Shown here: positions 43,699 through 52,511 of the stretch, one piece after another
How the letters are laid out: each line of letters opens with the position of its first letter
How positions within the stretch are numbered: the stretch's first letter is position 1
Assembly (NCBI RefSeq): GCF_030056815.1
Contig: NZ_JASHKR010000007.1
Span: 62,001-126,000, forward strand
Length of the DNA stretch: 64,000 bases
Direction of reading: 5' to 3'
Source of the DNA: Rhodococcus sp. IEGM 1379
GTDB taxonomy: Bacteria > Actinomycetota > Actinomycetes > Mycobacteriales > Mycobacteriaceae
Made by a program: the position numbers and the translations under genes
The notes under the pieces: generated by a model
What the model saw: the letters and a program-made list of their open reading frames with translations, nothing else
Told to the model about the DNA's origin: nothing
Databases searched by the model: none

Positions 43699-44178
43699 AT
43701 GAGTGATCACTGCTCCTTGGCACCAGAGGTCGTTACCTCGATTCACCAGCTCTACGGAATGCAGAGCCACCTCATCGATACCGGTCAGTCCGATTCCTGG
43801 GCAAAGACTTTCACAATCGACGGCGAGTTCCATTCACCCAGCTATCCCGAACCGGTCGTCGGATTCGCGGAGCTGACAGCCTTTGCCGACCGCTTCTTCT
43901 CGGGAGCATCAGCAGCGGGTGAAGTTCACCGGCACGTATTGACCAACCTGGCGATCGAGTCGCACGAACCCGGCGTCGTCACTGTGCGGGGCTACTTGCA
44001 GATCGTGGCAACCGCCATCGGCGGCGAATCGCGATTGGTGCGGATGACAACGATCACCGATCGGGTGGTCCGAGTGAACGAAGGGTGGCGGATTGACCGG
44101 CGCGTCGTCTCCCGCGACGACACTGTTGCGCAGCACAGCATCACTGCACACGCACCGCGCTCTTCGACCCATTCCTGA
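43699..44178 (+). CDS. SnoaL-like (NTF2-fold) protein
   Basis: A 159-residue protein with the NTF2-like layout: helix LAPEVVTSIHQLYGMQSHLIDTG, then SWAKTFTIDGEFHSPSYPEPVVGFAELTAFADRFF and C-terminal strands (GWRIDRRVVSRDD). Such proteins act as isomerases, hydratases or lyases, or as small subunits. It is the first gene of a six-gene operon (43699-49190). ATG 43699 is preferred to the far upstream 43582. Catalytic role unknown. Confidence 0.78.
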   Translation: MSDHCSLAPEVVTSIHQLYGMQSHLIDTGQSDSWAKTFTIDGEFHSPSYPEPVVGFAELTAFADRFFSGASAAGEVHRHVLTNLAIESHEPGVVTVRGYLQIVATAIGGESRLVRMTTITDRVVRVNEGWRIDRRVVSRDDTVAQHSITAHAPRSSTHS

Positions 44179-44226
44179 GCAACCAAAACTTTTAGTACAT
44201 GACCATTTTCAGTAGGAGAATCAATC

Positions 44227-45063
44227 ATGACCGCAGTTGCTGACCAGTCCAATCCCGGCCGTACCGTCGCCACCCCACTGTTGGTGCTGTATCCCGAGTT
44301 GGCCGGCAAGGTCGCCGTCGTGACCGGTGCGGCGCAAGGTATGGGCGCGACGTTCGCCGAAGGCTTGGCAACGCGCGGCATCAACGTAGTCGGCGCCGAC
44401 ATCAACGAAGAGCAGATGCTCGCCACCGCTGAAACCATCAATGCGGCCCTGGCCTCGACATCCTTGGCAGACAAGCCCGGCCGTGTAGTCGGCGCTCGCG
44501 TCGACGTCACCAAGCCCGACGAGCACGAACTGCTCGCCCAGCTGGCCCTGAAGGAATTCGGCCAGGTGGACTTCTGGATCAACAACGCGGGCATCTTCCC
44601 GTTTGCACTCGCCGAGGAGATCACTCCCGAACAGATCGGCGCAACGCTGAGCGTCAACGTCGAAGGCGTGCTGTACGGCGCTCAGGCTGCGGCCCGCCAC
44701 ATCAAGCCCGGCGGCGCCATCGTGAACATGTCTTCCGTGTCCGCTCTGCGTGTGCGTAAGGGTCGCGGTGCGTACTGCACCTCCAAGGCGGCGGTCGCGC
44801 ACCTCTCCGAATCGCTGGCAGTAGAGTTCGGCGACAAGGGAATTCGTGTCAACTCCATCGCTCCCGGCTACATCGACACCGCCATGACGAAGTGGGTACA
44901 GGAAGACCCGATCGCACTCGCCAACGCTCTCGACGCAGTGCCGCTGCACCGCCTGGGCTCGCCCGAGGAAGTCTTCGGCCCGCTGCTGTTCCTGCTCTCG
45001 GACAGCTCGCGCTACGTCACCGGCCACAGCATCGCAGTCGACGGCGGTTCACGGCATGTCTGA
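44227..45063 (+). CDS. Short-chain dehydrogenase/reductase
   Basis: SDR of 278 residues: TGAAQGMG at residues 33-40, Asp after strand 2 (VGADINEE) suggesting NAD, NNAG, Ser in NMSSVSA and Y-x3-K (YCTSK). Its stop codon overlaps the second SDR by eight bases. The long insertion after VGADINEEQ (NAALASTSLADKPGRVVG) is notable. Substrate is unknown; in this operon a cyclic alcohol is likely. Confidence 0.88.
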   Translation: MTAVADQSNPGRTVATPLLVLYPELAGKVAVVTGAAQGMGATFAEGLATRGINVVGADINEEQMLATAETINAALASTSLADKPGRVVGARVDVTKPDEHELLAQLALKEFGQVDFWINNAGIFPFALAEEITPEQIGATLSVNVEGVLYGAQAAARHIKPGGAIVNMSSVSALRVRKGRGAYCTSKAAVAHLSESLAVEFGDKGIRVNSIAPGYIDTAMTKWVQEDPIALANALDAVPLHRLGSPEEVFGPLLFLLSDSSRYVTGHSIAVDGGSRHV

Positions 45064-45838
45064 TCAAACGTCTTACCCCGGAGTTGTTCTCGTCACCGGT
45101 GGCGCTGCCGGCATGGGTGCGCATCATGCGCGCACCCTCGCAGCGCGTGGGTCGCACGTCTGTGTTGCAGACGTTGCCGATTCTTCGGAACTGATCGAAG
45201 AGATCACCGCCGCAGGCGGATCAGCTTCGGGACATGCCCTCGACGTCACCGACGCCGCAGCGTGGACGAGTCTGGTCGACGACATCCGTACCACCCATGG
45301 CGAACTCGGCGGCTTGGTCAATAATGCCGGCATCTCCCGTCGACTCGACTTCATGGACACCCCGGACGACATCTGGGAACTGACCATGAAGATCAACCTG
45401 TTCGGGCCGTTCTACGGAATGAAGGCCGTGGCGCCGTTGATGCGCGAGAGCGGTGGCGGTTCCATCGTCAACATCTCGTCCATCGCCGGTCAGATCGGTT
45501 ACTTCTCACCCGCGTACTCCTCGAGCAAGTGGGGCCTCACCGGCCTGTCGAAATCGGCTGCCGGCAACTTCGCCCAGTGGGGCATCCGCGTCAACTCGGT
45601 ACACCCGGGAATGGTCGGAACCGCACTGCTCGGTACCACGAGCGACTTCATCGACGCGTCGCTGAAGTCAGTTCCCCTCGCGCGCATGGGAACCCTGGAT
45701 GAAATTACCGAAGCCGTGCTCTTTCTGCTGTCGGACAAGTCGACGTACACCACCGGAACGGGAATGACGGTGGACGGCGGACTGGTCTCGAATGGCTTGT
45801 ACCACCGCGTCATTGCGGAGACTGGAGAACTTTCATGA
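45056..45838 (+). CDS. Short-chain dehydrogenase/reductase
   Basis: SDR of 260 residues: TGGAAGMG at residues 14-21, NNAGISRR, Ser in NISSIAG and Y-x3-K (YSSSK); Asp in VADVADS suggests NAD preference. It overlaps the previous SDR by eight bases and the flavoprotein by four. Two adjacent SDRs may handle two hydroxyl groups or two stereoisomers. Confidence 0.88.
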   Translation: MSDQTSYPGVVLVTGGAAGMGAHHARTLAARGSHVCVADVADSSELIEEITAAGGSASGHALDVTDAAAWTSLVDDIRTTHGELGGLVNNAGISRRLDFMDTPDDIWELTMKINLFGPFYGMKAVAPLMRESGGGSIVNISSIAGQIGYFSPAYSSSKWGLTGLSKSAAGNFAQWGIRVNSVHPGMVGTALLGTTSDFIDASLKSVPLARMGTLDEITEAVLFLLSDKSTYTTGTGMTVDGGLVSNGLYHRVIAETGELS

Positions 45839-47292
45839 GTGACGACTGGGACGTCATTGTCATCGGTGGCGGCGGGGCCGGACTGGCGGCTGCCGTATCG
45901 GCCGCCGAAGAAGGCGCGTCGGTGCTCCTGTTCGAGTCCGAAACCGAACTCGGCGGCTCCACACAACTTTCTGCCGGAATCTTCACCGCAGCAGGCACCA
46001 GCGTGCAGGCCGGCCTCGGCATCGAGGACTCCGCGGAGAAGTTTTTCCAGCACTACATGGACCTCAACCAATGGCTCCTCGCGCCTGGACTGATCCGCGC
46101 CTTCTGCGAAAATGCCGGTCCGACACTGGAATGGCTCATCGAACTGGGCGTCGAGATCCCCACCTCGATCTCCGGCAATGCTCACCAACCTGGGCTTGCG
46201 CAAGCCGGCGTCGAAGATGTCTGGCGTGGCCACGTCCCGAAAGACCAGGGCTATGGCCTTGTTCAGACACTGGACCGGGCGCGTCGTAAGCACGGTATCG
46301 AAGCCATCCTCGGCACGCGGGTGCAGAAGCTGATCAAGGAAGACGGTCGAGTTGTCGGTGTCGTTGCCGACGACATCGAGGTTCACGCCGGAGCCGTCGT
46401 GGTTGCCACGGGCGGATTCGCGCAGAACCCAGAACTGGTTGATCGGTACTTCCCCGTCGCTAACAAAGCGGGCGACGCCTTGTTCGTCGTCGCGGCGGAA
46501 GGTAGTCGCGGAGACCATATTCGGTTCGCGCGTGAACTGGATGCGCCCGTCATCGGCGACGACTGGGGCCTGATCATGCCCACCGTGTACTTCCAGCGGT
46601 TCCATCACTGGCAGTCCGGTTTCCCACCGAAGTCGCGCATCTACGTCAACCAGAACGGTCGCCGGTTCATGGACGAAGACGCATCGTATGCGGTCTCCAC
46701 CGGAATCATCGACCAACAGGGTGGTTACGGCTGGATGATCTTCGACGAGACTGCTCGCGTCGGTCTTGCTCCCGGATACGCGGATTGGAACCCCGAACGC
46801 GTCGAGCAGGAAGTTGCCGCCGGTAACACCTATCGTGCCGACACCATCGAAGAACTTGCTGCACTGATCGACGTCCCAGTCGAGACGCTGGCGTCGACAC
46901 TGAACAAGTGGAACCAACAACTCCCGAATGGCCGTGACGACGACTACCTTCGTCATCGGACGCTGCGCAACAAGGGTGCGATCGGTAATCCCGACAGCAT
47001 CTCGGCAGCGCCGTTCTATGCGGCGAAAATCCTTCCCGCAGAGCTGGTCTGCACTCACGCGGGTATGGAAATCGACTCTAATGCGGCTGTACTCGGCAGG
47101 GAGGGAAACCCCGTCGAGGGTCTCTATGCAGCCGGTGAGGCCGGCGCCGGAATCCTCGGATTGCGATATGTAGGCGGGGGCAACGCAGTTGCCAACGCTC
47201 TGACCATGGGCCGCATCGCGGGACGTAATGCGGCGAAATTCACCCGGACCAGCGTTTCCGACGCAGCAGTCCATTCCTTTGCTCACGCCTGA
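45835..47292 (+). CDS. FAD-dependent oxidoreductase (fumarate reductase/KstD flavoprotein family)
   Basis: A 485-residue flavoprotein: GGGGAG at residues 11-16, FESETELGGSTQLSAG, the mid-region TGGFAQNPELVDRYFP and the C-terminal GEAGAGILGLRYVGGGNAVANALTMGRIAG. It belongs to the same superfamily as the flavoprotein at 22281 but is shorter and not close in sequence. It probably desaturates or reduces a ring ketone made by the adjacent SDRs. Confidence 0.84.
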   Translation: MSDDWDVIVIGGGGAGLAAAVSAAEEGASVLLFESETELGGSTQLSAGIFTAAGTSVQAGLGIEDSAEKFFQHYMDLNQWLLAPGLIRAFCENAGPTLEWLIELGVEIPTSISGNAHQPGLAQAGVEDVWRGHVPKDQGYGLVQTLDRARRKHGIEAILGTRVQKLIKEDGRVVGVVADDIEVHAGAVVVATGGFAQNPELVDRYFPVANKAGDALFVVAAEGSRGDHIRFARELDAPVIGDDWGLIMPTVYFQRFHHWQSGFPPKSRIYVNQNGRRFMDEDASYAVSTGIIDQQGGYGWMIFDETARVGLAPGYADWNPERVEQEVAAGNTYRADTIEELAALIDVPVETLASTLNKWNQQLPNGRDDDYLRHRTLRNKGAIGNPDSISAAPFYAAKILPAELVCTHAGMEIDSNAAVLGREGNPVEGLYAAGEAGAGILGLRYVGGGNAVANALTMGRIAGRNAAKFTRTSVSDAAVHSFAHA

Positions 47293-47338
47293 CGGTCATC
47301 GTCTGCGCAGCACCGAACCCAAGTCAGTAGGGACCAAA

Positions 47339-48670
47339 ATGTTAGAGAATGAGACCATGGCGCGAGCCGAGGACAGCGAGATCAGCGAAGCGGCACCTCT
47401 GGGTCAGTCGACCACGAAGGTCATTCGCGCGGCTGTGGTCGGTACCGTCGTCGAGTATTACGACTTCGGCATCTACGGATACATGGCGACAACCATTGCG
47501 GCACTGTTCTTCGTATCGCATGACCCGAACGCTGCGCTCCTCGGCACGTTCGCGGCGTTTGCCGTCGCATTCTTCCTACGCGTTCCCGGTGGCATCTTCT
47601 TCGGCCACATCGGTGACAAGTACGGGCGAAAGAACGCCCTATCGTGGACCATTCTGCTGATGGTGCTGGCCACCGCAGGCATGGGTCTACTGCCGACGTA
47701 CGCCACGTTGGGCGTCTGGGCGACTTCGATTTTGGTGCTCGCTCGCTGTCTCCAGGGTTTTGCAGCCGGCGGAGAACTCGGTGGCGCCAACGCTTTCGTC
47801 TCCGAATCTGCACCCGCCCGCTGGCGCGCCACGCAAACCTCGATGGTCAACACCGGAACCTACCTGGGTTCGTTGGCAGCATCGCTGATGGCACTTGGCC
47901 TGACGTCCGTCTTCACCCACGAGCAGATCCTGGAATGGGCCTGGCGCATTCCGTTCCTGCTCAGCCTCCTGATCGGTGGCATCGGCATCTGGATCCGTAG
48001 CCAGATGGAAGACACCCCGCAGTTCACAGAGCTCCAGGACAAGGGTGAGACGAAGAAGCTCCCCATCCGGGAACTGCTCAGCACCTCCGGCGGCAGCGTC
48101 GTCAAGATCATTCTGCTCGGCGCACTCATCACCGGCGGCTACTACATCGCATCCGTCTACGCGGCTACTTACCTCCAGACCACCGGCGGTCACTCCTCGC
48201 GAGTCGCATTCCTTTCGACTTCTCTCGCACTGGTACTCGGTGTCATCACGCTGCCCACCTCCGGATACCTGGCCGACAAGTACGGACGCCGTCCGGTGCT
48301 GTTCGCCGGTAGCGCCGCAGCAGTACTGCTCGGAATCCCGATGTTCATGATGATGGCCGGCGGAAGCGTCTGGCAGGCCGTGGTCGGGCAATCCGTTCTG
48401 TTCATCTGCGTCTCTGTCGTCAACGGAGCCTCGTACGTGACCTACGTGGAAATGCTGAAAGCCTCTGTGCGATACAGCGGTCTGGCACTCGGCAACAATG
48501 TCACCAACATGTTCCTCGGCGGCACTGCACCTTTCATTGCGACGTACCTCATCAGCCTGACCGGAAACTCGCTCGCCCCGGCCGGATACTTCGTATTCTG
48601 TGCCGTGATCACCTTCGTCACCGTGTTCTTCATCAAGGAAACCAAGGGCATTGCCCTGCAGGTCGACTGA
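47339..48670 (+). CDS. MFS transporter, metabolite:H+ symporter family
   Basis: About 443 residues, twelve hydrophobic segments. The MHS block is present (VVGTVVEYYDFGIYGYMATTIAALFF) with loop motif GHIGDKYGRKNAL and its repeat (ADKYGRRPVLF). It is the uptake system of the operon. ATG 47339 follows TAGGGACC; ATG 47357 is an alternative, and the frame from 47228 overlaps the flavoprotein. The substrate is unknown. Confidence 0.88.
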   Translation: MLENETMARAEDSEISEAAPLGQSTTKVIRAAVVGTVVEYYDFGIYGYMATTIAALFFVSHDPNAALLGTFAAFAVAFFLRVPGGIFFGHIGDKYGRKNALSWTILLMVLATAGMGLLPTYATLGVWATSILVLARCLQGFAAGGELGGANAFVSESAPARWRATQTSMVNTGTYLGSLAASLMALGLTSVFTHEQILEWAWRIPFLLSLLIGGIGIWIRSQMEDTPQFTELQDKGETKKLPIRELLSTSGGSVVKIILLGALITGGYYIASVYAATYLQTTGGHSSRVAFLSTSLALVLGVITLPTSGYLADKYGRRPVLFAGSAAAVLLGIPMFMMMAGGSVWQAVVGQSVLFICVSVVNGASYVTYVEMLKASVRYSGLALGNNVTNMFLGGTAPFIATYLISLTGNSLAPAGYFVFCAVITFVTVFFIKETKGIALQVD

Positions 48671-48701
48671 TCACACCGATTCCAGGACAGGAGATTTCAC
48701 T

Positions 48702-49190
48702 GTGACCTTCGCTGACAAGCAAGCAATCACCGAAGTTCTGTACCGGTATGCCCGAGCGGTCGATCGAAAGGACTTCGACAGCGTCGCCCTCTGTTACTTC
48801 GACGACGCGATCGACAATCACGGTGGTTACATCGGAACCGTCGACGGCCTGATCGAAGACATGAAGATCCGCCACAAGACCATCGACTCGTCGATGCATG
48901 TCATTTCCAACATCTTGATCGACGTCAACGGCGATGTCGCGCAAGCGGAGTCGTACTGTCTGTGCTACCTGCGTCAAGAACGCTCGAGCACGAACACCGC
49001 GCAGACACTTGCCACGATCAAGTGCCGTTACGTCGACCGGTTCGAAAGACGACAAGGCGAATGGCGAATTGCCGATCGCATCGTGGTTTTCGACGAGTCA
49101 CGTGAAGATGTGATCGAGAACATCCTCCCCCTGGGTTGGGTCACGTCACGCCGATCCTCCGAGGACCCGGTGTACACAAGGGTCCCCTGA
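48702..49190 (+). CDS. SnoaL-like (NTF2-fold) protein
   Basis: About 162 residues with a classical SnoaL start (FADKQAITEVLYRYARAVDRKDFDSVALCYFDDAIDNHGGYIG) and the C-terminal RYVDRFERRQGEWRIADRIVVFD. The GTG at 48702 follows ACAGGAGA. It closes the operon; together with the first SnoaL-like gene (43699) it brackets the set. The pair share fold, not close sequence. The active-site pattern resembles the dehydratase/hydroxylation-subunit type, but no reaction is assigned. Confidence 0.8.
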   Translation: MTFADKQAITEVLYRYARAVDRKDFDSVALCYFDDAIDNHGGYIGTVDGLIEDMKIRHKTIDSSMHVISNILIDVNGDVAQAESYCLCYLRQERSSTNTAQTLATIKCRYVDRFERRQGEWRIADRIVVFDESREDVIENILPLGWVTSRRSSEDPVYTRVP

Positions 49191-49221
49191 GCCTCGACGC
49201 GAATGGGTTTTCACCACCCCC

Positions 49222-49280
49222 ATCCGAGCGAACGTACCTTCCGTCGCATCTAAGGCGTCGAAAGGTACGTTCGTTCGGAT
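49222..49280. terminator. Bidirectional terminator hairpin before the Clp gene
   Basis: Arms 49222-49247 and 49255-49280 pair over 26 positions with a few mismatches around a 7-nt loop, in the convergent gap between the SnoaL-like gene and the Clp ATPase gene. Confidence 0.75.
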
Positions 49281-49293
49281 TCTGTGTGCCTAA

Positions 49294-51717
49294 CTAGCTG
49301 AACACCAACTCACCCTCGTCGACGCCAACAGTAATGCTGCCGCCTTCTTCGAGGAGATCGTCGAGCAGCATGTCGGCGATCTTGTCGTCGACTACCCGCT
49401 GGATCGAACGACGCAACGGACGCGCCCCGAACTCTGGCTGGTGACCATGTTCGGCAATCCAATCCACAGCATCAGCCGTGAACTCGATCTCGATACCCTT
49501 GGACTGCAAGCGCTTACGGCTGTCGTCGAGCAGTAAGTCCGTGATCCGGTGCAACTGCTCGGCATCGAGTTTGCGGAAGATCACGATCTCGTCGATCCGG
49601 TTCAGGAACTCCGGACGCATCGACTCACGCAGGCGCGCCATCACACGATCACGCAAAGGCTTTTCAGCCGATTCCGCGTCGCCGGTAATGAAGCCGAGCC
49701 CACCGGACTTGCTCGAGATGATGTCCGAGCCGAGATTACTGGTCATGATCACAACGGCATTCTTGAAGTCCACCGTGCGACCCTGACCGTCGGTCAGACG
49801 TCCGTCGTCGAGCACCTGAAGCAAGGTGTTGAACACGTCCGGGTGCGCCTTCTCGATCTCGTCGAGCAGGATCACCGAGTACGGGTTACGACGCACTTGT
49901 TCCGTGAGCTGTCCGGCCTCGCCGTATCCGACGTATCCGGGAGGTGCACCGACCAACCTGCTGACCGTGTGCCTTTCGCCGAATTCACTCATGTCGAACC
50001 GCAGCATCTTGTTCTCGTCGCCGAAGAGTGTAGCGGCCAAAGCTTTTGCAAGCTCTGTCTTACCCACACCGGTCGGACCCAGGAACAAGAAGCTACCCAC
50101 CGGACGATTCGGGTCACTCATGCCGGTGCGGCTACGACGCACTGCCCGCGCAATCGCGCGAACAGCATCGTCCTGTCCGACGACACGACTGTGCAGTTCC
50201 TCTTCCAGACGACGCAAGCGATCCTTCTCTGCCTGAGTCATCTGGCTGGCCGGGATACCCGTTGCGCGGGCGACAACTTCGGCGATCTGCTCGGCAGTCA
50301 CGTCAGGTGCCTCCTCGGCCGGAGCCGCGGATCCTGCCTTCTCGAGGCGCTGCGTCACGACGTTGATTTCGTCACGCAAAGTGGAAGCCTTCTCGTACAA
50401 CTCGTCGGCGACGGCTTTCTCCTTGTCGGCTTCGAGTTGCTCGAGACGCTGCTGCAGCGCTGCGGTATCGACGGTCGCGGTCTTCAGCCGCAATCGTGCG
50501 CCCGCCTGGTCGATGAGGTCAATTGCCTTGTCCGGCAAGAACCGATCGCCGATGTAGCGTGCAGACAGTTCTACCGCAGCGGTGATCGCCTCGTCGGTGT
50601 AATGAACCTTGTGGTGATCCTCGTAGCGACTGCGCAAACCACTCAAGATCGCGATCGCGTCCTCGATCGACGGCTCCCCCACCTGAACAGGCTGGAAGCG
50701 CCGCTCGAGCGCGGGATCCTTCTCGATGTGCTTGCGGTATTCGTCGAGCGTGGTGGCACCGACAATGTGCAGTTCACCGCGAGCGAGCTTGGGCTTGAGG
50801 ATGTTTCCGGCATCCATCGCACCTTCAGCGCCGCCGCCGGCACCAGCGATGGTGTGCATCTCGTCGATGAAGACGATCAGTTCGCCGGAGTGCGCCGTGA
50901 TCTCGTCGAGGACCTTGGTGAGTCGCTCCTCGAAATCACCGCGGTAGCGAGTACCCGAGACCATACTGGAGAGCTCGAGTTGGACAATTCTCTTGCCCAC
51001 CAAGGAATCCGGCACTTCACCGTCGACGATGCGCTGAGCCAAGCCTTCGACGATGGCGGTCTTACCGACGCCCGCCTCGCCAACCAGAACAGGGTTGTTC
51101 TTGGTACGACGCGAGAGGATCTCGATAGTCTGCTCGATCTCGTCGGCGCGGCCGATCACCGGATCGACACCACCGTTGCGTGCGCGGTCGGTGAGGTCGA
51201 CGCCGAACTTGTCGAGCATCGGCGTAGTGGACTCCCCTTCTTCTGCAGGCACATCCGGATTACGAACGGCATTCTGCAGCTTCTCCGGCGTAACGCCGGC
51301 AGACGCGAGCAGACGACCGGGCGCGTGATCGAGATCGCCGGCGAGTGCAATGAACAGGTGTTCGGGATCGATGTACGTCGATCCGAGGGCTCGGGCCAGT
51401 TGATGCGCCTCGAGTAAAGCAGTTTTGACGGCACTACTGAGCGCGGGTGCGGTGAATCCGACCTGCTCACGGCCTTGTGGGAGCCGCAGGTCGACGGCGT
51501 CGACTACGGCTTTCGGGTCAGCCCCGGCGCGCTGCATGAGCGTGCGGACCGGATCCTGCTCCGCCATGACGCGGAGAACGTGCAGTGCATCGAGATCCGA
51601 ATCACCGCGAGCAGATGCTGCGCGTGCAGCTTCAGCCATAAGTTGCTGAGTGGCCCTGCTCATGAGCCGGGAAATATCGATACGACCGGGACCCTCGGGC
51701 CCGAAGAATGCTGGCAT
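49294..51717 (-). CDS. Clp/Hsp100 AAA+ ATPase (ClpC-type)
   Basis: An 807-residue unfoldase with N-terminal Clp repeats (residues about 15-150), two AAA+ modules (Walker A GEAGVGKT and GPTGVGKT; Walker B VFIDEMHT and [12 protein letters not shown]) and a short UVR-like linker ([27 protein letters not shown]) between them. The short linker favours ClpC over ClpB, whose middle domain is longer. It would unfold proteins for ClpP or refold aggregates. A HAIR element upstream suggests HspR heat-shock control. An N-terminal GFFG-like start ([15 protein letters not shown]) is unusual and could be an Hsp100 paralogue trait. Confidence 0.88.
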   Translation of the reverse strand: MPAFFGPEGPGRIDISRLMSRATQQLMAEAARAASARGDSDLDALHVLRVMAEQDPVRTLMQRAGADPKAVVDAVDLRLPQGREQVGFTAPALSSAVKTALLEAHQLARALGSTYIDPEHLFIALAGDLDHAPGRLLASAGVTPEKLQNAVRNPDVPAEEGESTTPMLDKFGVDLTDRARNGGVDPVIGRADEIEQTIEILSRRTKNNPVLVGEAGVGKTAIVEGLAQRIVDGEVPDSLVGKRIVQLELSSMVSGTRYRGDFEERLTKVLDEITAHSGELIVFIDEMHTIAGAGGGAEGAMDAGNILKPKLARGELHIVGATTLDEYRKHIEKDPALERRFQPVQVGEPSIEDAIAILSGLRSRYEDHHKVHYTDEAITAAVELSARYIGDRFLPDKAIDLIDQAGARLRLKTATVDTAALQQRLEQLEADKEKAVADELYEKASTLRDEINVVTQRLEKAGSAAPAEEAPDVTAEQIAEVVARATGIPASQMTQAEKDRLRRLEEELHSRVVGQDDAVRAIARAVRRSRTGMSDPNRPVGSFLFLGPTGVGKTELAKALAATLFGDENKMLRFDMSEFGERHTVSRLVGAPPGYVGYGEAGQLTEQVRRNPYSVILLDEIEKAHPDVFNTLLQVLDDGRLTDGQGRTVDFKNAVVIMTSNLGSDIISSKSGGLGFITGDAESAEKPLRDRVMARLRESMRPEFLNRIDEIVIFRKLDAEQLHRITDLLLDDSRKRLQSKGIEIEFTADAVDWIAEHGHQPEFGARPLRRSIQRVVDDKIADMLLDDLLEEGGSITVGVDEGELVFS

Positions 51718-51738
51718 TCCGAAGCCTCCTTGCAGAAA

Positions 51739-51759
51739 GTTGAGCGTTACTCACTCAAG
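51739..51759. promoter_or_regulatory. HAIR-type (HspR) operator upstream of the Clp gene
   Basis: GTTGAGC-N7-ACTCAAG matches the HspR-associated inverted repeat CTTGAGT-N7-ACTCAAG: the right arm is perfect, the left arm matches 5 of 7, and the 7-base spacing is exact. It lies 22-42 bases before the Clp start codon. Regulation by HspR is inferred. Confidence 0.65.
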
Positions 51760-51876
51760 TAACATGCCTGAGTCGGAATCAATTCCCGCGTGCTCGGATT
51801 ACTTTCAGCGCTAGACGTCGACCTGCTATTCCCGGCGCGTCATTTCCAGCGGCGTGAGCCGGACTGACGACACCCG

Positions 51877-52431
51877 TCAGCTGCCGCTGCTACCGAAAGC
51901 CGGAGGATGTGGACGGACGGGATAAGCAGCAACATCCATGGTCACCGTGCCTTGGCACGGTCCTTCCTCCGTGATCCAGGTGGTCCACGAGCCGATCAGG
52001 GTGCCGTCGGGTTGTGGCGTGTAGTACGCCTCCGAATGAGCGTCCTGCCACACCTTCTCCACGCCCGCGCCCATGTAGCAGTCCCATCGCCAGTCGTAAA
52101 GATGAACCCAACTGGTCCCGTCCCACGTGTATGTCGCTGGCTGGGGAAGAGTTGGATTGTCGGGCGGCGGACCACCGATCACGGTCGCCACGCAGGGACC
52201 GCCAGAACAATCCGTAGCGAAGGTGTACGTGTCAGCGAAGTCAGGCTCCGACTGACTCGCCGCCAGACTCGTACCGTGCTTCGACGCGGCGAAGCGTTTG
52301 AGTGAGTAATCGCCCGACCAGGACGGCTGCGCCGCTCCCGCCACTCCCACCGGCACGATCCCGGCAACCAAACCGACAGCCATCAGTGCAACAGGCAGTG
52401 CTTTTCTCGCAATCAGCAGTGCTTTTCTCAT
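51877..52431 (-). CDS. Secreted protein of unknown function
   Basis: About 184 residues with a clear signal peptide: basic MRKALLIARK, a hydrophobic core (ALPVALMAVGLVAGIVPVG) and an AGA-A cleavage region near residue 33. The mature part is a beta-rich domain with pairs of Cys (FATDCSGGPCVATV; RWDCYMGAG; EEGPCQGTV) and many Trp/Tyr (TYTWDGTSWVHLYDWRW), like small secreted proteins of mycolic-acid bacteria. ATG 52431 is preferred over the extended frame to 52497. Function unknown. Confidence 0.8.
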   Translation of the reverse strand: MRKALLIARKALPVALMAVGLVAGIVPVGVAGAAQPSWSGDYSLKRFAASKHGTSLAASQSEPDFADTYTFATDCSGGPCVATVIGGPPPDNPTLPQPATYTWDGTSWVHLYDWRWDCYMGAGVEKVWQDAHSEAYYTPQPDGTLIGSWTTWITEEGPCQGTVTMDVAAYPVRPHPPAFGSSGS

Positions 52432-52511
52432 AAAGCAGTGAATCACGTGGACCGCCCGGCATTCGAAAAATCGCTCAAATCGCCCCAGGCGGCCCACACG
52501 AACGGTCTCGC

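Noticed and set aside
45499-47286. A 595-codon minus-strand frame opposite the flavoprotein at 45835
   Set aside because: Antisense to a gene with clear FAD motifs; no domain of its own.
49549-51417. A 622-codon plus-strand open frame opposite the Clp ATPase gene
   Set aside because: It lies fully antisense to a clear Clp gene, lacks any recognisable domain, and its low-complexity Asp/Arg-rich translation is typical of high-GC antisense frames.
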